Shown here in pieces: positions 50,808 to 60,530 of a DNA stretch of 64,000 nucleotides. Source of the DNA: Idiomarina sp. X4. GTDB lineage: Bacteria > Pseudomonadota > Gammaproteobacteria > Enterobacterales > Alteromonadaceae. The stretch spans positions 2,232,001 through 2,296,000 of the forward strand of contig NZ_CP025000.1 of the NCBI RefSeq assembly GCF_002808045.1, read 5' to 3'. Below the pieces are notes generated by a model. It was not told the DNA's origin. It searched no databases and saw only the letters and a list, made by a program, of their open reading frames with translations. Position 1 is the first letter of the stretch. Each line of letters begins with the position of its first letter. The position numbers and the translations under genes were made by a program.

Positions 50808-51275
50808 TTAGCCTTTCAGGTGCTCTAAGACCACGTCGTGGTGTTCTTTGGTTTTGAACTTATTGAATACCTTTGAAATGGTTCCGTCTTGTTCAACCAA
50901 AAAGCTAATACGATGAATACCGTCGTATTCTTTACCCATAAATTTCTTAAGGCCCCAAACACCGAAGTCTTCAGCAACTTTATGGTCTTCGTCGCTAAGC
51001 AGGGTGAAGTTCAATTCATCACGTTCAGCGAACTTCGCCAAACGCTTAGGAGCGTCAGGGCTAATACCCACTGAAACAACGTTATGTTTCGCCAACTCGT
51101 CACGCTGGTCCCGCAAGTTCTGAGCTTGCACGGTACAGCCTGGTGTCATGGCTTTCGGGTAAAAGTAAACCAGTACACGATGCTCTTTCAGTAAGTCTTT
51201 TAACGACACTTCGTTTTCATTTGCGTCTAGTAGCGTGAACTCAGGCGCTTTGTCGCCCGCTTGTAATGTATTCAT
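50808..51275 (-). CDS. bcp: Thioredoxin-dependent thiol peroxidase
   Basis: A 155-aa peroxiredoxin of the BCP/PrxQ type: KAPEFTLLDANENEVSLKDL, and the active site YPKAMTPGCTVQAQNLRDQR with the peroxidatic cysteine. The resolving Cys found five residues later in E. coli Bcp is absent here (QNLRD), so it may be a 1-Cys type. ATG 51275 lies behind AAGGAG. Confidence 0.93.
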   Translation of the reverse strand: MNTLQAGDKAPEFTLLDANENEVSLKDLLKEHRVLVYFYPKAMTPGCTVQAQNLRDQRDELAKHNVVSVGISPDAPKRLAKFAERDELNFTLLSDEDHKVAEDFGVWGLKKFMGKEYDGIHRISFLVEQDGTISKVFNKFKTKEHHDVVLEHLKG

Positions 51276-51461
51276 GACTGTCTCCTTAGTCTTCCAGTAA
51301 ATGAATAGGGGTATCTTAACCAACAGCTTATACGTTAGGAAAGCTTAGTCCGGTTTTTCTTCGGTTTACGGAACCTTCTGACTAAGATACGTTCCTATCT
51401 CTTGTGTTTCGTTAGGGCTGGCATTAACATTGGTGCCCAAAATTAAGGACTTGGAGAAGGT

Positions 51462-52352
51462 ATGCTGAAAGGCAGTATCGTTGCACTGGTCACTCCTTTT
51501 ACCAAATACGGTAATGTGGACTACAGCGAACTTGAGTTTCTGGTAGAACAACATATAAAAGCAGGAACCGACGCTATTGTTGCCGTGGGAACAACCGGCG
51601 AGTCAACGACGTTAACCCACGAAGAGCATATTAATGTGGTCAATGCAGTAGTGGAGCTGAGCGCTGGGCGTATTAGCGTTATTGCCGGGAACGGCTCTAA
51701 CTCAACCAGTGAAGCCGTGCAATTGACTGAAAAGATGACTCAAGCCGGCGTTGATGGCTTTTTAAATGTCACTCCTTATTACAATAAGCCTTCTATGGCC
51801 GGGCTGATAGCGCACTTCGAGGCCTGTGCCGATGTCACTGATAAACCTCAAATTCTTTATAACGTACCGGGTAGAACCTGCTCGGACATGACGCCGGATA
51901 TTATCGAAAAGCTGGCACAAATCCCTGGTATTGTCGGTGTGAAAGAAGCGACCGGTGATGTCAGTCGAGTTGCTGAGCTGAAAAAGCGCTGCGGCGACGA
52001 CTTTATTTTATTAAGTGGCGACGACCCGACGTCTCGTGAGTTCATGTTTGCAGGGGGCCATGGTGTTATCAGTGTTACCGCCAACATTGCACCTGAGCAG
52101 ATCAAAGCGATGGTCGATGCCGCGGTAAATGGTGATACAGATACGGCAAATAAAATTGATGAGCAACTTGCCCCCTTACATGAAATGCTCTTTATTGAGT
52201 CGAACCCTATACCAGTAAAGTGGGCGTTAGCGCTCATGGGATGGTGTAGTGCTAATTATCGTCTCCCTTTAACTCCACCAGAAGAGGCTAACCAAGCCAT
52301 TATCGAAGCGGTGTTGGAAAAAGCTAACCTTATAAATACTCAGGAGTCATAA
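51462..52352 (+). CDS. dapA: 4-hydroxy-tetrahydrodipicolinate synthase
   Basis: A 296-aa class I aldolase that condenses pyruvate with aspartate semialdehyde, the first committed step to diaminopimelate and lysine. It has GTTGESTTLTHEEH, the tyrosine in LYNVPGRTCSDM, and the Schiff-base lysine in IVGVKEATGDVSR (about 161). Its TAATG overlap with bamC makes the pair an operon. Confidence 0.96.
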   Translation: MLKGSIVALVTPFTKYGNVDYSELEFLVEQHIKAGTDAIVAVGTTGESTTLTHEEHINVVNAVVELSAGRISVIAGNGSNSTSEAVQLTEKMTQAGVDGFLNVTPYYNKPSMAGLIAHFEACADVTDKPQILYNVPGRTCSDMTPDIIEKLAQIPGIVGVKEATGDVSRVAELKKRCGDDFILLSGDDPTSREFMFAGGHGVISVTANIAPEQIKAMVDAAVNGDTDTANKIDEQLAPLHEMLFIESNPIPVKWALALMGWCSANYRLPLTPPEEANQAIIEAVLEKANLINTQES

Positions 52353-53437
52353 TGAAATTGTCCTACCTTGCCCTGGCACTAACCGCAGCAACGCTGGCTG
52401 GTTGTTCCGCGGCGGATAGAGAAAGAGCCAGTGGTGGTTTTGATTACGTCAATATTCAACCGACTGATACATTGACGCTGCCCGGCGATCTTGAACGTCC
52501 TGAACGAGATTCCGAATACGTTGTCCCTCAAACCGACGTGAAAAATGCGCCGGTTGGTCAGCGCGTTAATATTACGGCTCCTCAGCAAGTGCGTCCGTTA
52601 GGCTTAGGTAGCCGCGTACTTGAAACTGAAACAGAAACACGCGTGTATTTCGATATTGTCGAAGGTATGGGTGATTCTGTGACGGAATTTGTAGAAGCGG
52701 CGGTTAAAACCGTACTTGAGCGCCGCGGTATTAGCTATGAAGTGCAGAGTAAAGGTCATTGGCTAACAGAAACCATGAGTCTTCAACAGACACTAGACGG
52801 TGAGGGTGGTTTCCTTGGCTTTGGTGGTGAGGAAGATAAACTGCAGGAGCGTACTTTCCGTTACGAAATTATTCAGGAAACTGAATCGCATAAGCGTACA
52901 ACGTCGCTGCGAGTAGCAATTGATGACTTTACTCAACGTGTCGATGGTCGCACGGTAGACGTTGCGCCTGTTGTCAGAAATAACCTTGAAACGGAACTGC
53001 TGAATGTGTTTATTTCTGAAGTGAATCGTAAACAGCAGCAAGCCGTCGCGCAAATGAAGGCCGAAGGCATTGATACGCAGTTGACTCAGTCTGAAGCTGG
53101 CGAGAATATCCTGTTGGTTGAAGATGACTTTGAACAAGCATGGCCATTAGTGAACCTGGCGCTACAGAGCATAGGCTTTGAAGTGGAAGATTTAAACCGT
53201 GAAACCGGTACTTATTTTGTCAGCTACAGCGAGCCAGACAGTGGTTTCTTGTTTATTGGGGGCGACGATTACGAAGCGCTGGGTATTGAAGAAGGCGAAT
53301 ACGAGTTTAGATTGCTTGAGTCTGGAGATAATACTGCTGTACGTGTCTATCAAGATGATACAATGGTCTCTAAGCAATGGCTGGAAAGCATTTACGAAAA
53401 CTTCCGAGCAGCTGTTAAACAGCAAAGTAAACTGTAA
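52352..53437 (+). CDS. bamC: Outer-membrane assembly lipoprotein BamC
   Basis: A 361-aa lipoprotein of the BAM complex (NlpB/DapX family). It has a signal peptide with lipobox LAGC (Cys 18), an unstructured N-terminal stretch (DYVNIQPTDTLTLPGDLERP) that contacts BamD, and two helix-grip domains. It sits between dapA and purC as in E. coli and starts inside the dapA stop. Confidence 0.93.
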   Translation: MKLSYLALALTAATLAGCSAADRERASGGFDYVNIQPTDTLTLPGDLERPERDSEYVVPQTDVKNAPVGQRVNITAPQQVRPLGLGSRVLETETETRVYFDIVEGMGDSVTEFVEAAVKTVLERRGISYEVQSKGHWLTETMSLQQTLDGEGGFLGFGGEEDKLQERTFRYEIIQETESHKRTTSLRVAIDDFTQRVDGRTVDVAPVVRNNLETELLNVFISEVNRKQQQAVAQMKAEGIDTQLTQSEAGENILLVEDDFEQAWPLVNLALQSIGFEVEDLNRETGTYFVSYSEPDSGFLFIGGDDYEALGIEEGEYEFRLLESGDNTAVRVYQDDTMVSKQWLESIYENFRAAVKQQSKL

Positions 53438-53459
53438 TTAAGTGCGAGTGAAATAATCA

Positions 53460-54170
53460 ATGGAAAAGCGCAGTGAGTTGTACCGGGGTAAGGCGAAAAC
53501 GGTTTACCACACCGATGATCCAGATCGTCTTATTCTGGAGTTTCGTAACGATACATCGGCTTTTGACGGTGAAAAGGTTGAGCAGCTTGCCGACAAAGGC
53601 AAGGTGAACAATAAGTTTAACCACTTTATTATGAGCAAGCTGGAAGAAGCAGGAATTCCAACTCAGTTGGATGAATGTATCAGTGACACCGAATCGGTGG
53701 TGAAAAAGCTCGACATGATTCCGGTCGAATGTGTGGTGCGCAACTACGCTGCGGGCTCTTTGGTTAAACGTTTAGGCGTTAAAGAGGGGATGGAGTTGAA
53801 CCCGCCGACCTTCGAGTTTTTCCTGAAAAATGACGCATTGCACGATCCAATGATAAACGAATACCACATTCAGGCATTCGGTTGGGCTAAGGCTGAGCAA
53901 ATTGAAAAAATGAAAGAACTGACGTTTAAAGTCAACGATGTTCTGAAAAAGCTATTTGCCGATGCAGGTCTGCTATTGGTCGACTACAAGCTGGAATTTG
54001 GTGTGTTCAACGGCGAAATCATGTTAGGTGACGAGTTCAGTCCTGATGGTTGTCGTTTGTGGGACGCAGAGACTCGTGAAAAGCTCGATAAGGATCGTTT
54101 CCGCCAAGGTCTTGGTGGTGTCGTCGAAGCTTACCGGGAAGTCGCTAAGCGATTAGGCGCAGATATTTAA
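53460..54170 (+). CDS. purC: SAICAR synthetase
   Basis: A 236-aa phosphoribosylaminoimidazole-succinocarboxamide synthase of purine synthesis. The N-terminus is [20 protein letters not shown], with the conserved [15 protein letters not shown] and [14 protein letters not shown]. Length matches the short bacterial form. Its stop overlaps the end of a convergent small gene. Confidence 0.97.
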   Translation: MEKRSELYRGKAKTVYHTDDPDRLILEFRNDTSAFDGEKVEQLADKGKVNNKFNHFIMSKLEEAGIPTQLDECISDTESVVKKLDMIPVECVVRNYAAGSLVKRLGVKEGMELNPPTFEFFLKNDALHDPMINEYHIQAFGWAKAEQIEKMKELTFKVNDVLKKLFADAGLLLVDYKLEFGVFNGEIMLGDEFSPDGCRLWDAETREKLDKDRFRQGLGGVVEAYREVAKRLGADI

Positions 54171-54328
54171 TCCGGCTTATCGTTATGGTCCGCTTCAGAG
54201 TCGTCTTTTTTCTCTGACGACTTTGTACCGGGCCATTTAAATTTAGCGCTGTATTTTAAGACCATCAGATTACTGACAATTACGCCTATGACTAGGGCGA
54301 TTAGTAACCACACCAGATGTTCGTCCAT
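54167..54328 (-). CDS. Small DUF2897-like membrane protein
   Basis: A 53-aa protein starting [20 protein letters not shown], a single transmembrane helix. A lysine-rich, then acidic cytoplasmic tail ([22 protein letters not shown]) follows. The make-up matches the small DUF2897 family often found near purC and dapE. Its start lies inside the end of the M15 peptidase gene (28-bp overlap) and its stop touches the purC stop. Confidence 0.72.
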   Translation of the reverse strand: MDEHLVWLLIALVIGVIVSNLMVLKYSAKFKWPGTKSSEKKDDSEADHNDKPD

Positions 54329-55029
54329 CCCTCATCCTCTGTTATTGTATCGATATATTGTTTTTTTATCGTTGGCAGGTTATCCAGAATACAGGGTTTG
54401 CCTTCAATATCGAGCGCACTAATCGTGGCTTCCAGAACGTCCAATGACAGCAGCTTGAGACACTGACTAGACACTGGCCGGTAACTTAAATGCCAGGGCT
54501 CTTGTGCAACACCGCCCTGATAACGGGCATAAGGAAAGAAGAAGCCGTATTCATGGGCATGTTGTGTTAGCCATTGCCACAAAGTATAGCAAGGTCCGGA
54601 CTCGTTGACGTATTCGCCAGGCACCAACTCCAGTTTAAGGCTTTTGTCAGCATCAAAAGGGCGTGGGTCGTATACGTCGAGGTCGCTTCCCCAGTGATGA
54701 CGACTACCACCGGGCAACGCTGACCAATGCAGTATTGCCCACAGTTTTTCAATGTCGTTCAATGCATTAACGTCAATAATCTCGCCATTTTTATCGCGTA
54801 AACTCAACTCGCCTCGCCATTTTCGGTTCCATATCGACAGCTGGCGGTCTAGTGAACGAAAACCTGACGCAATACGGATATCAACCCCGTTACCTAAGGC
54901 CGCCTGCTTAAGCTTCATGTAGGCTCGGGCGGTCTGCTCTTCCAAACGTTGGCTTTCTATGTCAATTAAATGCGATTCGGTGGCTCCGGTAATGTGCCTG
55001 AGACTTAACACAGTAAATTCTCCATACAA
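54301..55029 (-). CDS. M15-family D-alanyl-D-alanine carboxypeptidase
   Basis: A 242-aa VanY-type peptidase. It contains [20 protein letters not shown], the zinc site [14 protein letters not shown] (His and Asp) and the third ligand in [10 protein letters not shown]. No clear signal peptide is visible, so its target may be cytoplasmic or its start may be elsewhere. It overlaps dapE by 25 bp and is co-transcribed. Confidence 0.88.
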   Translation of the reverse strand: MYGEFTVLSLRHITGATESHLIDIESQRLEEQTARAYMKLKQAALGNGVDIRIASGFRSLDRQLSIWNRKWRGELSLRDKNGEIIDVNALNDIEKLWAILHWSALPGGSRHHWGSDLDVYDPRPFDADKSLKLELVPGEYVNESGPCYTLWQWLTQHAHEYGFFFPYARYQGGVAQEPWHLSYRPVSSQCLKLLSLDVLEATISALDIEGKPCILDNLPTIKKQYIDTITEDEGWTNIWCGY

Positions 55030-56135
55030 CGCAGATAAACAGTACTGAGTTTGTCTAAGTCGTCTGCCTTCACCCGTTCATTGACTTTGTGAATGGTGGC
55101 GTTAACCGGTCCCAGCTCGACAAGCTGTGCCCCGGTTGGTGCAATAAAACGGCCGTCAGAGGTGCCTCCGCCAGTTGATAACTCTGTCTCGAAACCGAAT
55201 TCAGTCGTTATCGCTTGGGTGACCGCTTCGATTAAGCTGCCCGACTCGGTTAAAAAAGGTGGACCGTTAAGTTTCCATTTTAGTGAGTACTTTAACTGAT
55301 GCTTATCAAGGATTGCTTCAGTGCGCTGCTTCAACTCTTCAGCCGTGACCTCGGTGGAAAAGCGAAAGTTAAATTGAGTGTCAATGCGACCTGGTATGAC
55401 GTTACCCGCTCCGGTTCCTGCGTTGATGTTAGATACCTGAAAGGTGGTGGGTGGGAAGCTGGCGTTGCCTTCGTCCCATTGCTCGTTGACCAGGTCAGTT
55501 AGCGCAGGAGCAACGTTATGCACCGGATTTTCAGCTAGGTGTGGATAAGCAACATGCCCCTGAATACCAAACACCGTTAAGTCACCGGTTAGGCTGCCAC
55601 GACGCCCGTTTTTAACCACATCACCAAGCTTTTCCGTACTCGACGGCTCACCAACAATACACCATTCAATTGGTTCATTACGCTCTTGCAAGGTCTCGAC
55701 GACTCGTTTGGTGCCGTTAATAAAGGGGCCTTCCTCGTCACTGGTAATAAGAAAAGCGATGTCGGCATCAACATCGGGATATTTTGTGATAAACGCTTCA
55801 GTCGCCGTAACCATGGCTGCTAAACTGCCTTTCATGTCGGCAGCACCGCGACCATATAAATAGCCATCATGGATAGTGGGTTCAAACGGCGGAAATTGCC
55901 AGTCATTAACATCACCTGGTGGCACTACATCGGTGTGTCCGGCAAAGCAAAACACCTTACGACCCTGACCTCGACGGGCCCACAAATTGGTGGTGTCTTC
56001 AAACACCATGGTTTCCAATTCAAAGCCTAGTGCCGCCAGGCGTTCGCCTATGACTTGCTGGCAACCTTCGTCTTCTGGTGTGACTGAAGGGCGGGCAATG
56101 AGCTCTTTGGCTAACGAAAGTGTTTCTGAGCTCAT
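55005..56135 (-). CDS. dapE: Succinyl-diaminopimelate desuccinylase
   Basis: A 376-aa M20 metallohydrolase in lysine/diaminopimelate synthesis. The zinc ligands lie in [14 protein letters not shown] and [10 protein letters not shown], the catalytic Glu in [13 protein letters not shown], and a late [12 protein letters not shown] block is present. The start overlaps the arsC-like gene stop (4 bp), as in the conserved arsC-dapE arrangement. Confidence 0.96.
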   Translation of the reverse strand: MSSETLSLAKELIARPSVTPEDEGCQQVIGERLAALGFELETMVFEDTTNLWARRGQGRKVFCFAGHTDVVPPGDVNDWQFPPFEPTIHDGYLYGRGAADMKGSLAAMVTATEAFITKYPDVDADIAFLITSDEEGPFINGTKRVVETLQERNEPIEWCIVGEPSSTEKLGDVVKNGRRGSLTGDLTVFGIQGHVAYPHLAENPVHNVAPALTDLVNEQWDEGNASFPPTTFQVSNINAGTGAGNVIPGRIDTQFNFRFSTEVTAEELKQRTEAILDKHQLKYSLKWKLNGPPFLTESGSLIEAVTQAITTEFGFETELSTGGGTSDGRFIAPTGAQLVELGPVNATIHKVNERVKADDLDKLSTVYLRCMENLLC

Positions 56136-56476
56136 AAGTAGCGGTCACTCCACTCGGTTTCTTTAAATCCGCAGTGATAGCCTTCGTTGTCTTTTACTAG
56201 CGGGCGTTTGAATAACGTCGGTTGTTCAGCGACTAATTCCGCTAACGCGTCATGATTGCTTAGCGTTTTCTGGTCATCTGATAGGTTACGCCAACTGGTG
56301 CTGCGCTTATTAATTAGTCGGTCGGCGGGTAATTCGCTCAGCCAATTCAGAACCGTTTCTTTTTGCAGTGGTTGCTCACGAACATCAATAAACTGATAGT
56401 TAACGCTGTGCTTATCTAACCACTTCAGCGATTTTTTAACAGTGTCACAGTTTTTAATTCCGTAAATGGTCAACAT
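56132..56476 (-). CDS. ArsC/Spx-family protein (YffB-like)
   Basis: A 114-aa protein with the motif [20 protein letters not shown], a single cysteine in place of a CxxC pair, and the later [19 protein letters not shown]. It is the Spx/MgsR-like YffB type that precedes dapE in many proteobacteria. ATG 56476 follows GGAG at a good distance. Biochemical role unclear. Confidence 0.88.
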   Translation of the reverse strand: MLTIYGIKNCDTVKKSLKWLDKHSVNYQFIDVREQPLQKETVLNWLSELPADRLINKRSTSWRNLSDDQKTLSNHDALAELVAEQPTLFKRPLVKDNEGYHCGFKETEWSDRYL

Positions 56477-56483
56477 TCTAATT

Positions 56484-56963
56484 TTACTCCGGTTCTTCAT
56501 TTAGACAGGTTTCATTGGCTACAACACGTCCCGTTTGTTGCCAGTGTATCGGTAATTCACAAGCTTGTTCAGTTAATGCCGATAATAACACGCTTAGCCC
56601 TTGGTGTGACTGGGGTAAACTGCGTAGCCGGGGTAAATTTACAGACATTAACGGTGTGCCTTGCTCCACTTGTTTAGCGTGTCGGCAGAGCACTTTTAGA
56701 GCATCATGCGTCAGGTATTGTTCGCCAGAGCCCCAAATGAGCTGCAAAGAAAAATGTTCGTTGATTTTAATGGCAATGTAATCGCCGCTCTGGCTTAAGT
56801 GCAGTAATTCGCCAGATACTGGCGCATACAAGGTACTGCCTGTTATGCTGAGTTGCAGACCACTGCCAAGCAGTTCGCTTCCGGCAATAGCTGAGGTTGA
56901 ATGAGCTAACTGAACCCGCCCGGTTATTGGTGCGTATATCAATGGAAGCTGAGGTTGGGGCAC
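56484..56963 (-). CDS. Degenerate EIIA-Glc-like protein lacking the phosphorylated His
   Basis: About 159 aa with the layout of glucose-type PTS IIA domains: LIYAPITGRVQLAHS, then LGSGLQLSITGSTLYAPVSG, then GDYIAIKINEHFSLQLIWGS where a normal protein has an xxHIGxDTV phosphorylation site. The active histidine is absent (IWGSG), and a second histidine block is also altered. It probably does not transfer phosphate and may be a regulator. I prefer the GTG start at 56963, ten bases after AAGAGG; a longer reading from GTG 57038 adds unconserved residues. Confidence 0.65.
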   Translation of the reverse strand: MPQPQLPLIYAPITGRVQLAHSTSAIAGSELLGSGLQLSITGSTLYAPVSGELLHLSQSGDYIAIKINEHFSLQLIWGSGEQYLTHDALKVLCRHAKQVEQGTPLMSVNLPRLRSLPQSHQGLSVLLSALTEQACELPIHWQQTGRVVANETCLNEEPE

Positions 56964-57030
56964 TGGGTTTGAGCCTCTTATGGTGTTAATTTTAAGAGTA
57001 TAGTGACAAAGCACGGGTAGCTTATCAACT

Positions 57031-57053
57031 GTATCCACATTATCTGTGGATAT
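57031..57053. promoter_or_regulatory. Inverted DnaA-box-like pair before yfbV
   Basis: GTATCCACA and TGTGGATAT face each other across 5 bp, each one base off the 9-bp DnaA-box consensus. They lie in the divergent gap between the EIIA-like gene and yfbV. They could bind DnaA or form a symmetric operator for another factor. Confidence 0.4.
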
Positions 57054-57177
57054 CTTTGTGCACTACACGGTTGTAACAGTGCAAGCTAATGAAAAATAAG
57101 GGTTATTTCTAGAGGTCGAATATCGTACAGCAATCAGTAAATTGATCATTTATGCAGCGTTTTCAGGAGTTATCCAG

Positions 57178-57612
57178 TTGAGTCAATCGTTTTTTCAAAC
57201 ACTTCGTGACGGAAAAGCCTATTCCGAAAAATGGCCTCACCACTCTGTGGTGGCGGCAATGACGGAATCCAGGGTGATTCCTATGACCCGCAAAGGGGTA
57301 AAGTGGGTGCCCGGCATAGCGGTGATTAATGCGGTGTTAACTTGGCAGTTTTTGCCGCAGGAACAGCTGGCAACTGGTATTATGCTGTCACTGATAATGT
57401 TGAGTTTACCCTTGCAGGGAATCTATTGGTTAGGTTGGCGTTCACAACAACAGCTGAAGCCGCAGCTGAAACGTTGGTATTTTGAACTTAGGAAGAAGCT
57501 TGAGGCGCAAGGCATTGCGGTTAAAACGGCCAATAACAAAGCGCCTCGGTATATGGACTTAGCGATTGTGTTGCGGCAGGCACTTGATCAGCTCCCGCCG
57601 CATGAGCATTAA
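57178..57612 (+). CDS. yfbV: Terminus macrodomain insulation protein YfbV
   Basis: A 144-aa UPF0208 membrane protein with two central hydrophobic segments. It aligns with E. coli YfbV: SFFQTLRDGKAYSEKWP, ESRVIPMTRKGVKWVPGIAV, LSLPLQGIYWLGWRS, and LKRWYFELRKKLEAQG. YfbV helps keep the Ter macrodomain apart from its flanks. The TTG start at 57178 lies 8 bases after AGGAG and begins the homology; a longer frame from ATT/ATG-like codons upstream is not conserved. Confidence 0.85.
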   Translation: MSQSFFQTLRDGKAYSEKWPHHSVVAAMTESRVIPMTRKGVKWVPGIAVINAVLTWQFLPQEQLATGIMLSLIMLSLPLQGIYWLGWRSQQQLKPQLKRWYFELRKKLEAQGIAVKTANNKAPRYMDLAIVLRQALDQLPPHEH

Positions 57613-57614
57613 CG

Positions 57615-58424
57615 TTAAACCTTGAAAGTCGACCAAACCGGTGCGTGATCTGACGGTTTTTCAATACCTCTTAACTCGTAGTCAATACCAGTGTCTTCGC
57701 ATTTTTTTGCCAGGCACTCTGTGGCTAAGATTAAGTCAATGCGCAGACCGCGATTGTCGTCAAAACCACGAGAACGATAGTCAAACCAGCTAAATTCGTT
57801 GTCCGTGTCCGGGTTCAGCAAACGGTAAGTATCCTGAAAGCCCCAGTTCATCAGTGTTTGAATCCACTCGCGCTCCTCTGGTAAGAAGCTGCATTTGCCG
57901 GTTCGCAGCCAGCGCTTGGCATTGTTGTCGCCAATACCAATGTCATGGTCAATACGCGAAATGTTCATATCGCCCATAACAATCACCGGGTCGTTGGCAG
58001 AAAGCTCTGTATTCAGGTAATTCATTAAATCCTGATAAAACTTCTCTTTTGCCGGGAACTTGGTGGGATGGTCACGACTTTCTCCCTGTGGAAAGTAACC
58101 ATTCAATACGCGCACGCGTTGACCACTATCGAGTGGGTAGTCACCCATAATCATACGGCGCTGTGCATCTTCGTCGTCCGTTGGATAGCCGAACTGTGGG
58201 TTTTCCAATGGCTTTTTACTGAGCATAGCGACGCCATAGTGACCCTTTTGGCCGTGATAAATGACGTGGTAACCCATTGCCTCGACGTCAGCCAGAGGAA
58301 ATTGGTCGTCATGAACTTTGGTTTCTTGAAGGCCGATGATATCAGGCTGGTGTTTATCGATAACGGCCTGAAGCTGGTGCAAACGTGCGCGAATGCCGTT
58401 GATATTGAATGAGATTACTTTCAT
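57615..58424 (-). CDS. xthA: Exodeoxyribonuclease III
   Basis: A 269-aa AP endonuclease/3'-5' exonuclease of base-excision repair: [47 protein letters not shown], and the final [10 protein letters not shown] with the catalytic Asp-His. ATG 58424 begins the homology. It converges on yfbV with 2 bp between stops. Confidence 0.95.
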   Translation of the reverse strand: MKVISFNINGIRARLHQLQAVIDKHQPDIIGLQETKVHDDQFPLADVEAMGYHVIYHGQKGHYGVAMLSKKPLENPQFGYPTDDEDAQRRMIMGDYPLDSGQRVRVLNGYFPQGESRDHPTKFPAKEKFYQDLMNYLNTELSANDPVIVMGDMNISRIDHDIGIGDNNAKRWLRTGKCSFLPEEREWIQTLMNWGFQDTYRLLNPDTDNEFSWFDYRSRGFDDNRGLRIDLILATECLAKKCEDTGIDYELRGIEKPSDHAPVWSTFKV

Positions 58425-58544
58425 TAAATGTCCTGTCGTCATGCTATTTTGCCAAAAGCATAACATAAGCCGGGAAAAACTTGGGATGCGAAAATATAAG
58501 AAAATTCGTATACTCGAGCGGGCGTTAGGTAGGGAGAATAAGAC

Positions 58545-58868
58545 GTGCAGCAGCTACTTAATAATTTAGGAATGATGATTCGTCCGCATTTTTATGAAAT
58601 TGCGATGATGATTGTGGCCACGTTGCTGGTCATTTACGGTAATGAAATTAATAAAATGGTAAAACGCCAAGTGGCGCATTGGCATTTCATACTCAGAACT
58701 TTAGTATTTGTGGTGGTGTGTGCCTTTGGTTATGGTTGGTTGCTAGTTTGGTTTACGCCGGTTTTAGCCAGCTGGCTGCATCAAATACCGCTTCAATTTG
58801 TTGCCGTCAGTGCTATAGGCATTGTCTTTTTACTGGGTATTCTTGCCGAACGGAAAAAACAACTATAA
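58545..58868 (+). CDS. DUF3392 family membrane protein
   Basis: A 107-aa protein with three hydrophobic segments (about 14-32, 47-70, 80-100), matching the DUF3392 family of small inner-membrane proteins. Function unknown. It lies 15 bp before the patatin gene in the same direction. Confidence 0.78.
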   Translation: MQQLLNNLGMMIRPHFYEIAMMIVATLLVIYGNEINKMVKRQVAHWHFILRTLVFVVVCAFGYGWLLVWFTPVLASWLHQIPLQFVAVSAIGIVFLLGILAERKKQL

Positions 58869-58883
58869 ATCAGGGACAGTAGT

Positions 58884-59951
58884 ATGAGCGACTGGATAGA
58901 TATTAAGGCCGGTGCGCACGCGTATCAGCACATTCAGGAAAAACAACTTACCGCTGACGACATAGGCTTGTTGTTGGGGGCCTCTGGCGGGCCAAAGTGG
59001 TTTGTGTTGCAGGGCATCGACCGCTGGATGTTTGGTGACTTTTTTAAAGGCAATGACAAACCGTTGAATACGCTGGGAACGTCGGCAGGCGCTTGGCGTT
59101 TTGCTGCGCTTGGTCAGCACGATCCCGTCGCTGCCAGTGACTTGTTTTGTCAGTTATACAGCACACAAACCTACAGTGAAAAGCCGGACCGAGCGGAAAT
59201 TACCAGCGAAGCCAAAATATTGCTGGATAAATACATTTCTGACAAAGCCGTTGAAGAGATACTGGGGCAGTCGGCGTTTCGGCACCATTTCATAGTGGCT
59301 CGTTGTCGTGGCTGGACCGCATCCGAATCACGGCGCCAAATTGTTGGGTTGTTAAACTCGGCGATAGCTAATGGCATTAACCGACGTTGGCTAGGGCGTT
59401 ATTATGAACGTGTTATTTTCCATCACCCAGATTCAGATGCGGCGTTCACAAAAGACTGGCGTGACTTACCAACTACCCGTGTCGCTCTGAGTAAAGAAAA
59501 CTTCCAGGCGGCTATTTTAGCCACTGGCTCAATTCCTCTGGTATTGGACGGTGTTAAAGACATTCCCGGAGCACCGAAGGGCATTTATCGAGACGGTGGC
59601 GTGACGGACTATCACTTTGACCTCGACTTCAGCAATGTAGACGGTTTGGTGCTATACCCGCACTTTAATCGCGATGTTATTCCGGGTTGGTTCGATAAGA
59701 GACTTACTTGGCGTCGGACTACTGGCAAGAAGTGGCCTAATGTTATTTTCATTAGTCCGTCTGAGGCGTTTATTAAGTCGTTACCTTACGGAAAAATTCC
59801 TGACCGAACCGACTTTGCTAATTTAGATGCAGCAACCCGCATGAATTACTGGCGTAAGGCAATTGACGCTGGACGCCGAATGGGTGACCAGCTACAAGAC
59901 TGGGTAGAAAACGGCACGTTAAGAGAAAAAGTAAAGCTGTGGACGCCGTAG
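58884..59951 (+). CDS. Patatin-like phospholipase family protein
   Basis: A 355-aa protein. GLLLGASGGPKWFVLQGID carries the oxyanion-hole glycines. TLGTSAGAWRFAAL is the GxSxG nucleophile elbow, with the catalytic serine at about 70. YRDGGVTDYHFDLDF supplies the DGG aspartate of the catalytic dyad. It is a cytoplasmic lipid acyl hydrolase of unknown substrate. Confidence 0.88.
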   Translation: MSDWIDIKAGAHAYQHIQEKQLTADDIGLLLGASGGPKWFVLQGIDRWMFGDFFKGNDKPLNTLGTSAGAWRFAALGQHDPVAASDLFCQLYSTQTYSEKPDRAEITSEAKILLDKYISDKAVEEILGQSAFRHHFIVARCRGWTASESRRQIVGLLNSAIANGINRRWLGRYYERVIFHHPDSDAAFTKDWRDLPTTRVALSKENFQAAILATGSIPLVLDGVKDIPGAPKGIYRDGGVTDYHFDLDFSNVDGLVLYPHFNRDVIPGWFDKRLTWRRTTGKKWPNVIFISPSEAFIKSLPYGKIPDRTDFANLDAATRMNYWRKAIDAGRRMGDQLQDWVENGTLREKVKLWTP

Positions 59952-59963
59952 TGTATTGCTAGC

Positions 59964-60434
59964 TTAGAGTCCATGAGTGTCAAAACTGGCATCGCATAAC
60001 TGCTCAAAACGCTCGGCGGCTAGGCGCCGGGCGCTATTAAGTTGCTTCGCTGTTAATTGGTGGATCAGTGACTGTAGCAGTTCACTTGCGCCTTCCTCAC
60101 CCGCATTTTCAGCTAATGTCAGCCAGCAACACGCGTGAAAAGTGCTGTGCGGTAAATCGCGGCCTTGCATAAACATTTGCCCCAAATACAGCATGGCTTT
60201 GCTGTGTCCGAATAGTGCGGCGCGGCGGAAATGCTTAGCGGCTTCAAACGCCTGACCCTCTTTCATTAAATCGGCTGCTCGCACGTAGTGGTGTTTAGCA
60301 AAGCGCTGCCAGTATTCAGGACCGCGAACTGTGGGTTTGTTTTTAGCGGGCAGGCGAGTTTTGGCCAGCTCAATGAGCTGATCAACCTGTTGTAATAGTG
60401 CATTTTGCCATTCGTTGACGTTCGCCTGACTCAT
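59964..60434 (-). CDS. Hypothetical Sel1-like repeat protein
   Basis: A 156-aa helical protein. AAKHFRRAALFGHSKAMLYLGQMFMQGRDLP (about 65-95) has the spacing of Sel1/TPR-like repeats, flanked by basic helices. No further function can be assigned. It is divergent from the hybrid kinase gene. Confidence 0.72.
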   Translation of the reverse strand: MSQANVNEWQNALLQQVDQLIELAKTRLPAKNKPTVRGPEYWQRFAKHHYVRAADLMKEGQAFEAAKHFRRAALFGHSKAMLYLGQMFMQGRDLPHSTFHACCWLTLAENAGEEGASELLQSLIHQLTAKQLNSARRLAAERFEQLCDASFDTHGL

Positions 60435-60530
60435 CCGGAATTGGTTATTTTTATGTTATTGTTGGCGTCAGTGTACACTATGTTTTTCAGTGGGCAAACT
60501 GCCTGACTCATAAGGACTATTCTCGCTTTC

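Noticed and set aside
57036..57038. GTG 57038 as the start of the EIIA-like gene
   Set aside because: It falls inside the inverted repeat and adds 25 unconserved residues; GTG 56963 has an AAGAGG site and begins the domain.
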